DNA of 64,000 nt from Ruminococcaceae bacterium FB2012 (GCA_900104495.1 FMXS01000009.1:62001-126000), one strand, 5' to 3'. Positions 27,000-36,523 are shown, counted from the stretch's first letter. The notes: generated by a model not told the origin, from the letters alone. Program-made: numbers and translations.

Positions 27000-28724
27000 T
27001 CAGTCGATCCTTATGCGTCCCACGGGATTGCGTCTGTAATCGGTGAAATCGGCGTTGTAGTTCAGATCGAAGTTCTTTGCTTCCGCAAACAGCGGGTCAT
27101 AGAGCCTTTCGTTTACGGTGCACCAGCCGTGGCCGGTGTCGTGGCATACATAAATGTCGGTGTAGCCGATCTCCAGGAACAGGAACGCCGCCGCGCAGGC
27201 ATCGGAAATGCAGCAGCCCCGTCCGCGTTCAAAGATGTCGTTGGCAAAATCAACGTCCCATTCGTCGGAATAGGGATAGAGGTTCGACAGCAGCCTCCAC
27301 CTGTAATAAGGATGCTTGCTGTATTCCCATACGAAGCACTTGTAGCGCTTGGTCTCCATGCTGTCGGAAGGATCGGTGACGTCCAGCATTATCTGATGCG
27401 CCCGCATCATTGTCTCGATCCTGCTCTTGCCGTAGCTCGTCAGCGAAACGGCCTTTCCGCTGCCGTCCACCTTGATCTTGTTGATCGTGGTGCTTGTTAC
27501 CAGCTTGCCGCTGATGCGGTCAAAGCAGTAATAGTCCCCGTTGATCTGCTGCCAGCCCTTCTGCATCACGCCGTTTTTGTCGAAGTAGTAGGTCGCTCCG
27601 TCCTTGGTGACCATTCCCGCTCCGGCTATCTTGAAGTTCCTGCTGAAAGAGCCGGTGTAGTTGCCCTTGCCGGTCACGGTGACCGTGGCATTGCCCTTGG
27701 CGATGTTGTTCTTGTAGGAAAGCGTAAAGTCCTTACCCTTGACGAGTATATCCGTCTTGTATTTCAGCATCGGAACAGGCTGAACAGCCTTGCCGGTGTA
27801 GGCGTATACATCCTCAAGCTGCGAAAGGGAAGCTTTGCTCACATCCGCGGGAACAACGTTGAATTTCTTCGTACCGGTGCCGGTGTAGAGCCCCTTGCCG
27901 GTGACGGTTATTGTAGCCGTCCCCACATTGCAGCAGTTTGCAATGGTGTAGGTGTAGTCCTTGTTCAGCGTGAGCTTCCTGCCGTCGGTGTCCCGGACGG
28001 TGACGGTGGGTTTGAGGTCACGTGCGCGGTAAACGTAGTTCAGCGTCGGCACCGTTATCTTCCCGATGCCGCCCTTGACGGTCTTGGACCGCAGAGAACT
28101 GTAGTTTCCGTATCTTACGCCGTCCTTGGTGACAAAGGCCCGCATCTTGATGTAGTATTTCTCCCCCGGCTCGGGAATGTTTTTCAAGTTGACATAGTTC
28201 CTGCCGGAGCTTGCCCATACGGTGGTGCTGTGCTCGTCTTTGAAGTCACGGTCCTTGCTGTAAAGTATCTGATATCCCTCCGCCGTCGGGTCGGAGTTCC
28301 AGTTCACCACAATGTTGCCCTTGCCGGTCTCAAGTGTGGTGATCGCAATGGTGGAAGGCTTGACCACAAAGGTCCTGCTGACGCTTCCTTCGTAATCTCC
28401 GATGCCTTCCGCCGTAAGGGTGGCTATGCCCGCACGGTCGTTGTTTTCGTATTTCAGAATGTAATCGGTGCCCTTGGTCAGCTTTTTGCCGTCCAGCTTC
28501 ACCGTTACCTCGTCGGCTCCGTTCCGTACGTCGGGAGTCACAGGAACGCCCTTGTAGGTGTAGGAGGCGTATCTGAGCGTGATCTTTGCCCCTTCAAGGG
28601 ACTGCTTCTGCTCAACGACAACGGGGATGACCTCGGTCTCGTGTTCCTCTGCTGCAGCAGGCAGAGCAAATGCCGACGCCGCCGAAACTGCGGCAATAAG
28701 CATAACAAGCAGCTTTTTGTTCAT
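27000..28724 (-). CDS. Secreted Ig-repeat / transglutaminase-like protein (paralog of 7448)
   Basis: 574 residues, the same length and domain order as the protein at 7448-9172. It has a signal peptide, an Ig-like repeat (YTYKGVPVTPDVRNGADEV), a fibronectin-like segment, two more Ig-like repeats, a cell-wall-binding-like repeat (GWQQINGDYYCFDRISGKLV) and a C-terminal transglutaminase-like fold. The triad is Cys in GRGCCISDA, His in TGHGW and Asp in LYDPLFA. It ends in the same PVGRIRID as its paralog. Such pairs suggest duplication with conserved function at the surface; enzymatic activity is not proven. Own promoter and terminator, divergent from the two-component operon. Confidence 0.82.
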   Translation of the reverse strand: MNKKLLVMLIAAVSAASAFALPAAAEEHETEVIPVVVEQKQSLEGAKITLRYASYTYKGVPVTPDVRNGADEVTVKLDGKKLTKGTDYILKYENNDRAGIATLTAEGIGDYEGSVSRTFVVKPSTIAITTLETGKGNIVVNWNSDPTAEGYQILYSKDRDFKDEHSTTVWASSGRNYVNLKNIPEPGEKYYIKMRAFVTKDGVRYGNYSSLRSKTVKGGIGKITVPTLNYVYRARDLKPTVTVRDTDGRKLTLNKDYTYTIANCCNVGTATITVTGKGLYTGTGTKKFNVVPADVSKASLSQLEDVYAYTGKAVQPVPMLKYKTDILVKGKDFTLSYKNNIAKGNATVTVTGKGNYTGSFSRNFKIAGAGMVTKDGATYYFDKNGVMQKGWQQINGDYYCFDRISGKLVTSTTINKIKVDGSGKAVSLTSYGKSRIETMMRAHQIMLDVTDPSDSMETKRYKCFVWEYSKHPYYRWRLLSNLYPYSDEWDVDFANDIFERGRGCCISDACAAAFLFLEIGYTDIYVCHDTGHGWCTVNERLYDPLFAEAKNFDLNYNADFTDYRRNPVGRIRID

Positions 28725-28756
28725 AGGGTATCACTCCTTAATAATTTGTTGACTCT

Positions 28757-28786
28757 ATTATAACATAAGTAAACACTTCCTGTCAA
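28757..28786 (-). promoter_or_regulatory. Sigma-A promoter of the 27000 surface-protein gene
   Basis: Minus strand TTGACA (28786-28781), 18-bp spacer, TATAAT (28762-28757). Confidence 0.82.
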
Positions 28787-29026
28787 TGATTATTGATCCG
28801 GTACTAATAATTGGTTAACGTACTGCTGACCTAAATCAGCATGATTTTCCAAAATATTATGGCGGCATTGTTAAAAACGGTAGATAATTTGATGAAGTTT
28901 ACATTCCGTTAAAAGTTCGTTAACTTTATACACAATATTATATTGACTTGTTTTGGTATAATTAGAGTATATATTATAAACAAATTTTTAATGAAAAACT
29001 ATACATTACATTAGGAGGGGATCAGT
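28787..29026. other. Divergent intergenic region between surface-protein gene and two-component operon
   Basis: AT-rich, with no gene. It contains several GTTAA-type words (28812-28821, 28869-28875, 28907-28923) and the probable operon promoter described separately. Confidence 0.5.
28907..28962 (+). promoter_or_regulatory. Candidate activator-dependent promoter with 11-bp-spaced direct repeats
   Basis: CGTTAA occurs at 28907-28912 and again at 28918-28923, exactly 11 bp apart, the spacing used by OmpR/PhoB-type regulators. Downstream is a good -10 (TATAAT, 28957-28962) whose -35 region (28934-28939, AATATT) is poor. This suggests positive control, perhaps by the regulator encoded just downstream. 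Inference from layout only. Confidence 0.5.
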
Positions 29027-29731
29027 ATGTCATTGGGTAAAGTTCTTGTGGTCGATGATGATAAGAACATTTGCGAGCTTCTTAGACTGTATCTCGATAA
29101 AGACGGTTACGGTGTTATTCTTGCGCACGAAGGTGAGGAGGCTTTGGCCAAATTCAATGCGCTGAAGCCGGACATTATCCTGCTTGATATCATGCTCCCG
29201 GGCATCGACGGCTGGCAGGTGTGCAGAGAGATCAGAAAGAAATCCAATGTGCCTATCATTATGGTCACTGCGAAGCAGGAGACCTTTGACAAGGTTCTCG
29301 GCCTTGAGCTGGGCGCCGATGATTATATCGTAAAGCCTTTCGATACCAAGGAGGTAATCGCAAGGATCAAGGCGGTCTACAGGCGTGTGGGCCAGTCCGC
29401 CGGCGAGCAGGAGGTCAAGGAGGTCAAGTACGATAAGCTGTCTGTTAATATGACCCGCTATGAGCTCAGAGTTGACGGCAAGGTAGTTGATACCCCGCCC
29501 AAGGAGCTGGAGCTGCTTTTCCACCTCGCTTCCAATCCCAACCGCGTTTATACCCGCGACCAGCTTCTTGACGAAGTCTGGGGCTTTGAGTACTACGGCG
29601 ATTCAAGGACGATCGACGTCCATGTCAAGAGGCTCCGCGAAAAGCTGGAAGGCGTTTCGGACAAGTGGGCTCTCAAGACCGTTTGGGGCGTAGGCTATAA
29701 GTTTGAAGTCGCCGAAGGCGCACATGAGTAA
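29027..29731 (+). CDS. OmpR/PhoB-family response regulator
   Basis: 234 residues: receiver domain with acidic pocket VDDDK, phosphoacceptor Asp54 in LLDIMLPG, conserved TAK and the KPF lysine (YIVKPFD), then a winged-helix DNA-binding domain (TPPKELELLFHLASNPN to RTIDVHVKRLREKLE). AGGAGGGG ribosome site precedes ATG 29027. It overlaps the histidine kinase gene and is followed by an HtrA protease, an arrangement also known from envelope-stress systems of Gram-positives. Signal unknown. Confidence 0.94.
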   Translation: MSLGKVLVVDDDKNICELLRLYLDKDGYGVILAHEGEEALAKFNALKPDIILLDIMLPGIDGWQVCREIRKKSNVPIIMVTAKQETFDKVLGLELGADDYIVKPFDTKEVIARIKAVYRRVGQSAGEQEVKEVKYDKLSVNMTRYELRVDGKVVDTPPKELELLFHLASNPNRVYTRDQLLDEVWGFEYYGDSRTIDVHVKRLREKLEGVSDKWALKTVWGVGYKFEVAEGAHE

Positions 29732-31142
29732 CCGCAAAAGCATATTCCTAAAATACTTTGTGATCTATTCAGCAGTAATACTCATAAGCTTTATTTGCTT
29801 AGGCGCAGTATTACTGCTTGTTTCTTCACGGTACTTTCTCCAGGAGAAGAAGGATCTGCTCGACAGGAACACACAGATGATCGCCGAGGATATCACCAAG
29901 ATGATCGAAGATTCTCCCACGGGCTGGAGAAAGAACGCCGGACAGAGTATGAAGGATCTTGCTTCAAGAAACGGGATAGATATCCTGCTTTGTGACAAAA
30001 AAGGCAATGTCATCACATCTTCCGATACCAACGGAAAGCTGTTCGGCATTGCCGTTACACCCGAACTGCTGAAAAGGTTTGAAACACAGCCCGTTTACGT
30101 TATGAGCAGTTTCGACGGCACCTACGAGGAGTGTCATATCTCCGGCATGAAGTTTTTTGTCAACGGCCCGGAGTATTATGTCATTTCGATGATGCCCAGA
30201 GCCGCCCAGGACGACTACGTATGGGAGATAATGCGGATATTCCTGGTCTCCATGATCGTTGTGTATATCGCCGTGGTGATCGCGGTGTACTTCATCGCAA
30301 GAAGGCTCTCCGCGCCTATCATCGAGATCGCCGAGGTCTCCCGTGAGATCGGTAAGGGAAATTTCTCGGTGAAGCTGCCCGAGTATAATATCTATGAGAT
30401 GCAGGAGCTAAGCAACGCTTTCAACGATATGGCCGCTTCGCTCAAAAGCTACGATACCATGCGTAACAGCTTTGTCGCCAACGTTTCCCATGAGCTGAGA
30501 ACGCCTATGACCTCTATCGGCGGATTCGTTGACGGTATGCTCGACGGGACTATCCCTCCCGAACAGCATAAACATTATCTGAAAATAATCTCCTCCGAAG
30601 TCAGCCGCCTGACAAGACTTGTGCGCTCGATGCTCAACCTTGCCAAGATCGAGGCCGGCGAGCTGGACCTCAACCTCACCAGATTCTCCGTGCTCGACCC
30701 AATCGTCGATACCCTCGTTACTTTTGAATCAAGGCTCGAAGCCAAGAATATAGATGTAAGAGGGCTCGACATCGACAGGATGTATCTCTACGCCGATAAC
30801 GATCTGATACATCAGGTCATGTATAACCTGATCGAGAACGCCATCAAGTTCGTCAATGTGGGCGGCTATATAGAGTTTTCCTTCTCCGGAGTCGGCTATC
30901 TGACGGTCATCTCCATAAAGAACAGCGGCGACGGTCTCAGCGAGGATGAGCTACCGCTGGTTTTCGACAGATTCTATAAGACCGATAAATCCCGCGGCCT
31001 TGACGCCACCGGCGTGGGCCTGGGGCTCAATATCGTCAAGTCGATAATCCGTCTCCACGGCGGAAAGATCATGGTCAGAAGCGTTAAGGGCGAGTATACC
31101 GAGTTCGTTTTTACCGTGCCCAACAGAAAGATAGGCAAATAA
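29724..31142 (+). CDS. Sensor histidine kinase
   Basis: 472 residues: two membrane helices around a roughly 130-residue extracytoplasmic sensor region, a HAMP linker (RRLSAPIIEIAEVSREIGKG), a HisKA domain with phospho-acceptor His256 in NVSHELRTPMTS, and an HATPase domain (NLIENAIKF, GVGLGLNIVKSI). I use ATG 29724, which overlaps the regulator stop (ATGAGTAA). An upstream in-frame TTG at 29703 lacks support. It partners with the regulator at 29027. The sensor region has no recognisable binding motif. Confidence 0.93.
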   Translation: MSNRKSIFLKYFVIYSAVILISFICLGAVLLLVSSRYFLQEKKDLLDRNTQMIAEDITKMIEDSPTGWRKNAGQSMKDLASRNGIDILLCDKKGNVITSSDTNGKLFGIAVTPELLKRFETQPVYVMSSFDGTYEECHISGMKFFVNGPEYYVISMMPRAAQDDYVWEIMRIFLVSMIVVYIAVVIAVYFIARRLSAPIIEIAEVSREIGKGNFSVKLPEYNIYEMQELSNAFNDMAASLKSYDTMRNSFVANVSHELRTPMTSIGGFVDGMLDGTIPPEQHKHYLKIISSEVSRLTRLVRSMLNLAKIEAGELDLNLTRFSVLDPIVDTLVTFESRLEAKNIDVRGLDIDRMYLYADNDLIHQVMYNLIENAIKFVNVGGYIEFSFSGVGYLTVISIKNSGDGLSEDELPLVFDRFYKTDKSRGLDATGVGLGLNIVKSIIRLHGGKIMVRSVKGEYTEFVFTVPNRKIGK

Positions 31143-31166
31143 TTCCGCAGGAAGGGAGGTCAGCTT

Positions 31167-32585
31167 ATGGATGAGCAGGAAGATCTCGGCTTTAACGAGA
31201 TAGAAGCCGAAACTGCCGAAGAGATCGTTGAAGAGATCGTGGACGAGGAAGTTCTCGAAAGCGCCGAACAGCAAGTCCATGAGGAGACCTCTGAAGAGAG
31301 CGCAGTACCTCCGGTCCCGGAAGAGAAGATCAAAGGCTCAGCTTACAGCGACCCCTTCTTCAACATTCCTCCCGTATTGGGAGCTATGGACGGCCTCGAC
31401 CGCGAGACCTTCTGGAGCGAAGTTGCCTCCGCGAAGCCGAGAAGGAAAAAGCCTTCCCTTGCTTTGATCATCCTCGCCGTGCTGATGCTTGTGGTCATGA
31501 CGCTGGCTTTCCTTACTGCTATAAACGGCAGAGGCTGGCTCCTGAAGTTCCTCAACGGCGGAAAGAGTATCGAGTTCACTCTTCCCACCGCGGAAAAGCC
31601 CCGCCTTGACGACGCCTTGTATCAGTCCGACGGCAGATATACTATTGAGGGCGTGTCCCAGGCAGTATCGCCTTCCGTGGTGTCTATCGAGATATATAAC
31701 TCCAAAACTTCTCTGCTCCCGTCAAGCCAGGGCAGCGGAATCATTATGACTACCGACGGCTATATCGTCACCAACGCCCATGTCATCGAGGACGCCGTGA
31801 GGATCAAAGTGGTGCTTCACGACAGATCTGAGTTCTCCGCCGACGTGGTGGGGAAGGACGAGGGCAGCGACATCGCCGTCATCAAGATAGGCGTCAAGGA
31901 CCTTAAACCCGCCGAATACGGCGATTCGGATAAGGTGGTGCTGGGTGAGGAAGTCGTTTGCATCGGCTCTCCCGCCGGCTTCTACGGCAGCGTGACCAAG
32001 GGCATTGTTTCCGGCACCGACAGGCTCATCAAGGTGGAGAGTTTCTCAACGCCCATGAGATGCATACAGGTGGATGCCGCAATAAACCCCGGCAACTCCG
32101 GCGGAGCCCTTCTGAATATGTGGGGGCAGGTCATCGGTATAACAAGCTCAAAACTGTCCAATACCAAATATGACGGCATCGGATTCGCTATCTCCATAAA
32201 TGCCGCAAGGCCGATCATCGAGGAGCTTGTGGCCGTGGGCTATATGGCCGACCGCGCAAGGATAGGCGTGACCTACTATATCGTCACCCAGGAGACTGCC
32301 GACAAAGCGGGCGTCAAGCCCGGGATGCTGATCGTGGGCATCGACGAGAACTGCGACATTGCCGGCAGCGGCCTTGAAAGCGGGGATATAATCAACATCC
32401 TTGACGGCGTTGTCATCACCGAGACCGAGACCGTTAAGAAACTGCTGGAGGAGCATTCTCCCGGCGACAGGGTCACCGCTCACGTTTACCGTCCCAACGA
32501 GGATGGTTCCGCCGGCACCGAATTCGACATATCCTTCAAGCTCGAAAAGGACGAAAGTTCCTTTATCGAGACGGAGAAGAAATAA
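31167..32585 (+). CDS. Membrane-anchored HtrA/DegP-type serine protease with PDZ domain
   Basis: 472 residues. An acidic cytoplasmic N-terminus (1-100, rich in Glu) precedes one membrane helix (about 107-128), a trypsin-like domain with triad His205 (TNAHVI), Asp235 (SDIAVIKI) and Ser311 (NPGNSGGAL), and a C-terminal PDZ domain. HtrA enzymes degrade or refold damaged exported proteins. GGGAGG ribosome site; 24 bp after the kinase gene, so it is likely part of the two-component operon and a target or modulator of it. The unusually acidic N-terminus is longer than in many relatives. Confidence 0.92.
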   Translation: MDEQEDLGFNEIEAETAEEIVEEIVDEEVLESAEQQVHEETSEESAVPPVPEEKIKGSAYSDPFFNIPPVLGAMDGLDRETFWSEVASAKPRRKKPSLALIILAVLMLVVMTLAFLTAINGRGWLLKFLNGGKSIEFTLPTAEKPRLDDALYQSDGRYTIEGVSQAVSPSVVSIEIYNSKTSLLPSSQGSGIIMTTDGYIVTNAHVIEDAVRIKVVLHDRSEFSADVVGKDEGSDIAVIKIGVKDLKPAEYGDSDKVVLGEEVVCIGSPAGFYGSVTKGIVSGTDRLIKVESFSTPMRCIQVDAAINPGNSGGALLNMWGQVIGITSSKLSNTKYDGIGFAISINAARPIIEELVAVGYMADRARIGVTYYIVTQETADKAGVKPGMLIVGIDENCDIAGSGLESGDIINILDGVVITETETVKKLLEEHSPGDRVTAHVYRPNEDGSAGTEFDISFKLEKDESSFIETEKK

Positions 32586-32593
32586 AAAACCTT

Positions 32594-32624
32594 TGCAGAG
32601 AGCCCCGCGCTCTCTGCATTTTTT
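32594..32624 (+). terminator. Terminator after htrA-like gene
   Basis: Perfect 10-bp stem TGCAGAGAGC/GCTCTCTGCA (32594-32603 with 32609-32618) and six T. It lies only 16 bp before the DUF445 start, so that gene would need read-through or another promoter. Confidence 0.85.
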
Positions 32625-32640
32625 CGGAGGACTGATCTTT

Positions 32641-33534
32641 GTGGAAGCGTTCAAGATCGTAATGACCCTGGTCATCAGCGGGCTTATCGGATTTTTCACC
32701 AACTATATCGCGGTAAAGATGCTCTTCCGTCCCCGGACGGAGAAGCACATCTTCGGCAGGCGGGTGCCTTTTACCCCCGGCGTTATCCCGAAGAACAAGC
32801 CCCGGCTGGCAAAAGCCTTCGGCAGGGCAGTGGGCGAGCAGCTCCTTACCGGCAGCGATTTAAAGGACGCCCTTTCTTCCGACAGGACGGTTTCCGCCGC
32901 CGCCGTCCGTGTGACCGACAGCATCTTCTCGGATAAGCCTCTCGGCGAGACCCTGGACGGCATCCTCGGGGAAAACTCCGAAGCCGTGAAGTCCGCCGCC
33001 GCAGACCGCATTACCCGTCTTGTCACCGAAAAGATACGGCAGGCGGATATTTCCTCCGTCATTGTCAGCGAGGGGACCGAGGCGATCAAACAAAAGGTGG
33101 CCGGAAGTATGCTGGCAATGTTTGTCAATGACGACCTTATCGCACAGTTTGCCGCCCCGCTGGCGGGACGCATCGACAGCTATCTTGACGCCAATGCGGA
33201 GCCCGCTGTCGCCAAAGCCGTGGACGGCGAGCTTGAAAAGCTCCTTGCCGATACTCCCGCAGAATTGCTTGAAAAATCGGGCATCACCCGTGATCGCGTA
33301 GAAAACGCGGTCTCCGGGCTTATCAAAAGGGCCGCTCAAAGCTCCCTTGACGATATCATCGCATCGGTGGATATTCCCGCTATCGTCGAGGACAGGGTCA
33401 ATGCCATGAGCGTCGAACAGGTGGAAGAGCTGGTCATGTCCGTTATGAAGCACGAGCTAAACGCCGTTATCAGCCTCGGAGGGCTTATCGGCCTTATCAT
33501 CGGCCTTTTGAACGTAATAGTGCAAAGGATATGA
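32641..33534 (+). CDS. DUF445 family membrane protein
   Basis: 297 residues. The conserved N-terminus GLIGFFTNYIAVKMLFRP and VPFTPGVIPKNKPRLAKAFG define the DUF445 (YheB-like) family, and a C-terminal hydrophobic helix closes the protein. Its molecular function is not known. I take GTG 32641 as start because GGAGG lies 10 bases upstream and the family begins here; the longer open frame upstream runs through the htrA gene in another frame. Confidence 0.82.
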   Translation: MEAFKIVMTLVISGLIGFFTNYIAVKMLFRPRTEKHIFGRRVPFTPGVIPKNKPRLAKAFGRAVGEQLLTGSDLKDALSSDRTVSAAAVRVTDSIFSDKPLGETLDGILGENSEAVKSAAADRITRLVTEKIRQADISSVIVSEGTEAIKQKVAGSMLAMFVNDDLIAQFAAPLAGRIDSYLDANAEPAVAKAVDGELEKLLADTPAELLEKSGITRDRVENAVSGLIKRAAQSSLDDIIASVDIPAIVEDRVNAMSVEQVEELVMSVMKHELNAVISLGGLIGLIIGLLNVIVQRI

Positions 33535-33575
33535 AATACCGAAACGGCAATGTACAATAATCGGTACTTTTGCGC

Positions 33576-33604
33576 TTGACTATACCGACAGGATATGTTA
33601 TAAT
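33576..33604 (+). promoter_or_regulatory. Sigma-A promoter of the MBOAT gene cluster
   Basis: TTGACT (33576-33581), 17-bp spacer, TATAAT (33599-33604), preceded by GGATATG, similar to other promoters in this window. Confidence 0.82.
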
Positions 33605-33644
33605 ATACAATTGATCGGTTATAAAACTATGGAGAGTGGTTCGT

Positions 33645-35051
33645 TTGACCTTTAGTTCGGTTATTTTCCTGTTCGTGTTCCTGCCGGTGGTGTTCCTGCT
33701 TTATGCGCTCATCCCGCATAAGATCGTCCGGAATATCATCCTCGCCGCGGCAAGCCTTGTGTTCTATGCCTTCGGAGAGCCTATCGCCGTTATCATAATG
33801 GTGATCTCGATAATATTCAACTATTTCTTCGGCATAGCGGCCTCGGGGGGCAAGCACGATAAGCTCGCGGTGTTCTTTGCGGTGCTGGTAAACATCGGCC
33901 TGCTGATCGCCTATAAGTATACCGGCTTCTTTGCCGAAACTTTCAACAGCATCACGGGGCTCAGCATCCCGGTGCCGGATATAAGGCTTCCTATCGGCAT
34001 ATCCTTCTTTACCTTCCAGGGGCTCAGCTACGTCATAGACGTTTACAGGGACAAGCAGCTCGTTCAGAGAAATCTTTTCTCGGTGCTGCTGTATATCTCC
34101 TTCTTCCCTCAGCTCATCGCCGGACCTATCGTCAGATACGAGGACATCGCCAAACAGATCAACGACCGCGAATTCACCGCCGACAGAGTGAGCAGAGGCA
34201 TCAACCGCTTTATCTTCGGCCTCGGCAAGAAGGTGCTTATCGCCAACCAAATGGGCATCGTTGCCGATACCGTGTTCAAATTCTCACCCGATGAGGTGGG
34301 GATGCTTCCTTCCTGGCTGGGAGCCGTCTGCTATACGCTCCAGATCTTCTTCGACTTCTCCGGTTACAGCGATATGGCTATCGGCCTTGGCTGTATGTTC
34401 GGCTTCGATTTCAGAGAGAACTTCAACTATCCCTTTATAGCGCCCAACATTCAGAATTTCTGGAGGCGCTGGCATATCTCCCTTTCCACCTGGTTCAAGG
34501 AGTATGTCTATATCCCACTGGGAGGCAACCGCAAGGGCAAGGCAAGGACAACGATCAACAAGCTGCTGGTGTTCTTCCTTACAGGCTTCTGGCACGGCGC
34601 AAACTTCACCTTTATCGTTTGGGGTATGCTCCACGGAATGTGTCAGATGCTTGAAACTTATCAGATAATCCCCACCAAGAAAAAGTGGTTCAGACCAATT
34701 GGCCATATATATACGATGCTGGTGGTGATACTGGCCTTCGTGATCTTCCGTGCCGATACCCTCACCCAGGGCTTCAGCCTAATCGGGAATATGTTCTCGG
34801 GGGCTTCGGGCAATGCGGCAGTCAACGCCGAGATAATGTCCATGACCTCGGTGATGTTCATGATAGCCCTCGCCTTCGCGGTGATACTTTCGACACCGAT
34901 CTTCAAAGTCATAAGAGCAAAGGTCTCCGATACTCCCGCCGCCGAGGCTTACAATTACCTTTCGTATCTCGGCTCGCTGGTCATCTTCGCACTTTGCATC
35001 CTCTCGCTGATCTCCAGCAAGTATAACCCGTTCATTTATTTCAGATTCTGA
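33645..35051 (+). CDS. MBOAT-family membrane O-acyltransferase (AlgI-like)
   Basis: 468 residues, about ten membrane segments. The start MTFSSVIFLFVFLPVVF is typical of AlgI-type proteins and argues for a TTG start at 33645, with GGAGAG upstream; a GTG at 33636 is the alternative. Motifs: IGISFFTFQGLSYVIDVYR, FPQLIAGPIVRY, FWRRWHISLSTWFKEYVYIPLGG and the catalytic-histidine region TGFWHGANFTFIVWG. AlgI proteins pass acetyl groups across the membrane to modify a polymer; the next gene encodes the expected extracellular partner. Polymer unknown. Confidence 0.92.
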   Translation: MTFSSVIFLFVFLPVVFLLYALIPHKIVRNIILAAASLVFYAFGEPIAVIIMVISIIFNYFFGIAASGGKHDKLAVFFAVLVNIGLLIAYKYTGFFAETFNSITGLSIPVPDIRLPIGISFFTFQGLSYVIDVYRDKQLVQRNLFSVLLYISFFPQLIAGPIVRYEDIAKQINDREFTADRVSRGINRFIFGLGKKVLIANQMGIVADTVFKFSPDEVGMLPSWLGAVCYTLQIFFDFSGYSDMAIGLGCMFGFDFRENFNYPFIAPNIQNFWRRWHISLSTWFKEYVYIPLGGNRKGKARTTINKLLVFFLTGFWHGANFTFIVWGMLHGMCQMLETYQIIPTKKKWFRPIGHIYTMLVVILAFVIFRADTLTQGFSLIGNMFSGASGNAAVNAEIMSMTSVMFMIALAFAVILSTPIFKVIRAKVSDTPAAEAYNYLSYLGSLVIFALCILSLISSKYNPFIYFRF

Positions 35052-35068
35052 CACAGGAAGGAACAGTT

Positions 35069-36523
35069 ATGAAAAAAGCATTCAAAATCGCATATGCGGC
35101 GCTGTTCTTTGCTGTATGTGCCACGCCTCTCGCGCTGATGCCCTTTGTCAAGAGCAACGCCGAGATTGAGAAGAAGGCTCTCACCGAGATGCCCTCCTTC
35201 ATCAGCGACGGCAAGATCAATACCGATTTCTCCACACAGTTCGAGTCTTGGTTCAACGACAGGCTCCCGCTGCGTTCGCAGCTTCTGTCGGCGGCTAACC
35301 TTGTGAAGGGCGAACTGCTCACTTCGCCGTCGTCAAACGTTATCAGCGGCAGCGACGGCTGGATATTCTTCGATACCGACAAGCTCGATTATATGAACAC
35401 CAACGCCATGACCGACAATCAGATACGCTCCATGGCGGTGACGATCTCTCTGATAGAGGAGAACGTCAAGGGCAAGAACGGCTCCTTTACCTTCGTTCCC
35501 ATGCCCAATAAGGCTTCGGTCTACGACGAGTATTTCCCCTCCTGCTACAAGAAAGCCGACGAGAACAACTATACCCGCCTCTGCGCCCAGCTGGACGACC
35601 TCGGCGTAAACTATGTGGATATGCTGAAGGTCATGCGGGAAAATAAGTCCTCGGACATCTACCACAAGCGGGACAGCCATTGGAACTACCTCGGCACTCT
35701 GATCGGCTACAATGCCATAATGGACAGCCTCGGAAAGCCCCACAAGACCTACGACGGCGTTTCATATAAGCTCGAAAAGGACTGGCGCGGCGACCTCGAT
35801 AAGCTGCTTTATCCCTCGGGGGGCTTCATGGACTATCAGTATCATTTCGATATAGAGTATCAGCCCTTCAGATTCACGGTCCCCGTGGGAGTTTCCGACG
35901 TTCAGTCCCAGCTTGAGACCTTCATGAGCGACAAGGAAGAAAACGACAGCCGTATCGGCACCGCAAATTCGGGCAAGACTGATAATGCAAGACTCTATAT
36001 GGTCCGCGATTCCTTCGGACGCGCTCTGCTGCCCTTTATGATCGACAACTACAAGACCTGTATGTTCGTCCGCACCGACTGTCCCGAACTTTCCCTCGTG
36101 CCCCAGGGCGGGGATATGGTCTACGAGATCGTTGAGAGAAATCTTAGCAACGTGATCGCCACCGCGCCCTTTATGTTCGCCCCCGAAAGATCGGAAGTTC
36201 CCGCAGCCGCGGAGAACGGCGGCGAGATCTCCACAGTCTGCTCCGACGAGGGTTATGCCGTCAGAGTTTACGGCGCTCTCCCCGAGGACCTTCCCGTGGG
36301 CGACGGCAGGATGTATGTCAAGCTCACAGGCGGGAACGGAGACCACATCTTTGAAGCCTTCCCGATATATGAGAAAAAGCTCCTCGAAGGCGACGGCAAA
36401 AACGGCTTCTCAATGATGATAGACCCCTCTCTCGGCCTCTCGGGAGATTTTGAGATCACCGTCTATGCCGGCGGAAAAGTCTTTACAGGTACGAAAGCGA
36501 CCCTTACTGCCGATACGCAGTAA
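35069..36523 (+). CDS. AlgJ/AlgX-like SGNH-type O-acetyltransferase partner protein
   Basis: 484 residues with an N-terminal membrane anchor or signal. Two motifs fit the AlgJ/AlgX catalytic centre: KRDSHWN (Asp202, His204) and VRDSFGRAL (Ser315). GWIFFDTDKLDY is also typical of this family. The protein probably takes acetyl groups delivered by the MBOAT protein and transfers them to an extracellular glycan. It starts 18 bp after the MBOAT stop, so they form one operon. The C-terminal 100 residues are beta-rich and may bind carbohydrate, but I recognise no family there. Confidence 0.85.
   Translation: MKKAFKIAYAALFFAVCATPLALMPFVKSNAEIEKKALTEMPSFISDGKINTDFSTQFESWFNDRLPLRSQLLSAANLVKGELLTSPSSNVISGSDGWIFFDTDKLDYMNTNAMTDNQIRSMAVTISLIEENVKGKNGSFTFVPMPNKASVYDEYFPSCYKKADENNYTRLCAQLDDLGVNYVDMLKVMRENKSSDIYHKRDSHWNYLGTLIGYNAIMDSLGKPHKTYDGVSYKLEKDWRGDLDKLLYPSGGFMDYQYHFDIEYQPFRFTVPVGVSDVQSQLETFMSDKEENDSRIGTANSGKTDNARLYMVRDSFGRALLPFMIDNYKTCMFVRTDCPELSLVPQGGDMVYEIVERNLSNVIATAPFMFAPERSEVPAAAENGGEISTVCSDEGYAVRVYGALPEDLPVGDGRMYVKLTGGNGDHIFEAFPIYEKKLLEGDGKNGFSMMIDPSLGLSGDFEITVYAGGKVFTGTKATLTADTQ

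Noticed and set aside
27129..28763. 544-codon open frame opposite the second transglutaminase-like gene
   Set aside because: Antisense to a clear signal-peptide protein and runs through that gene's promoter.
33537..33566. Possible terminator after the DUF445 gene
   Set aside because: Only a 6-bp stem with a long loop and weak T-tail.
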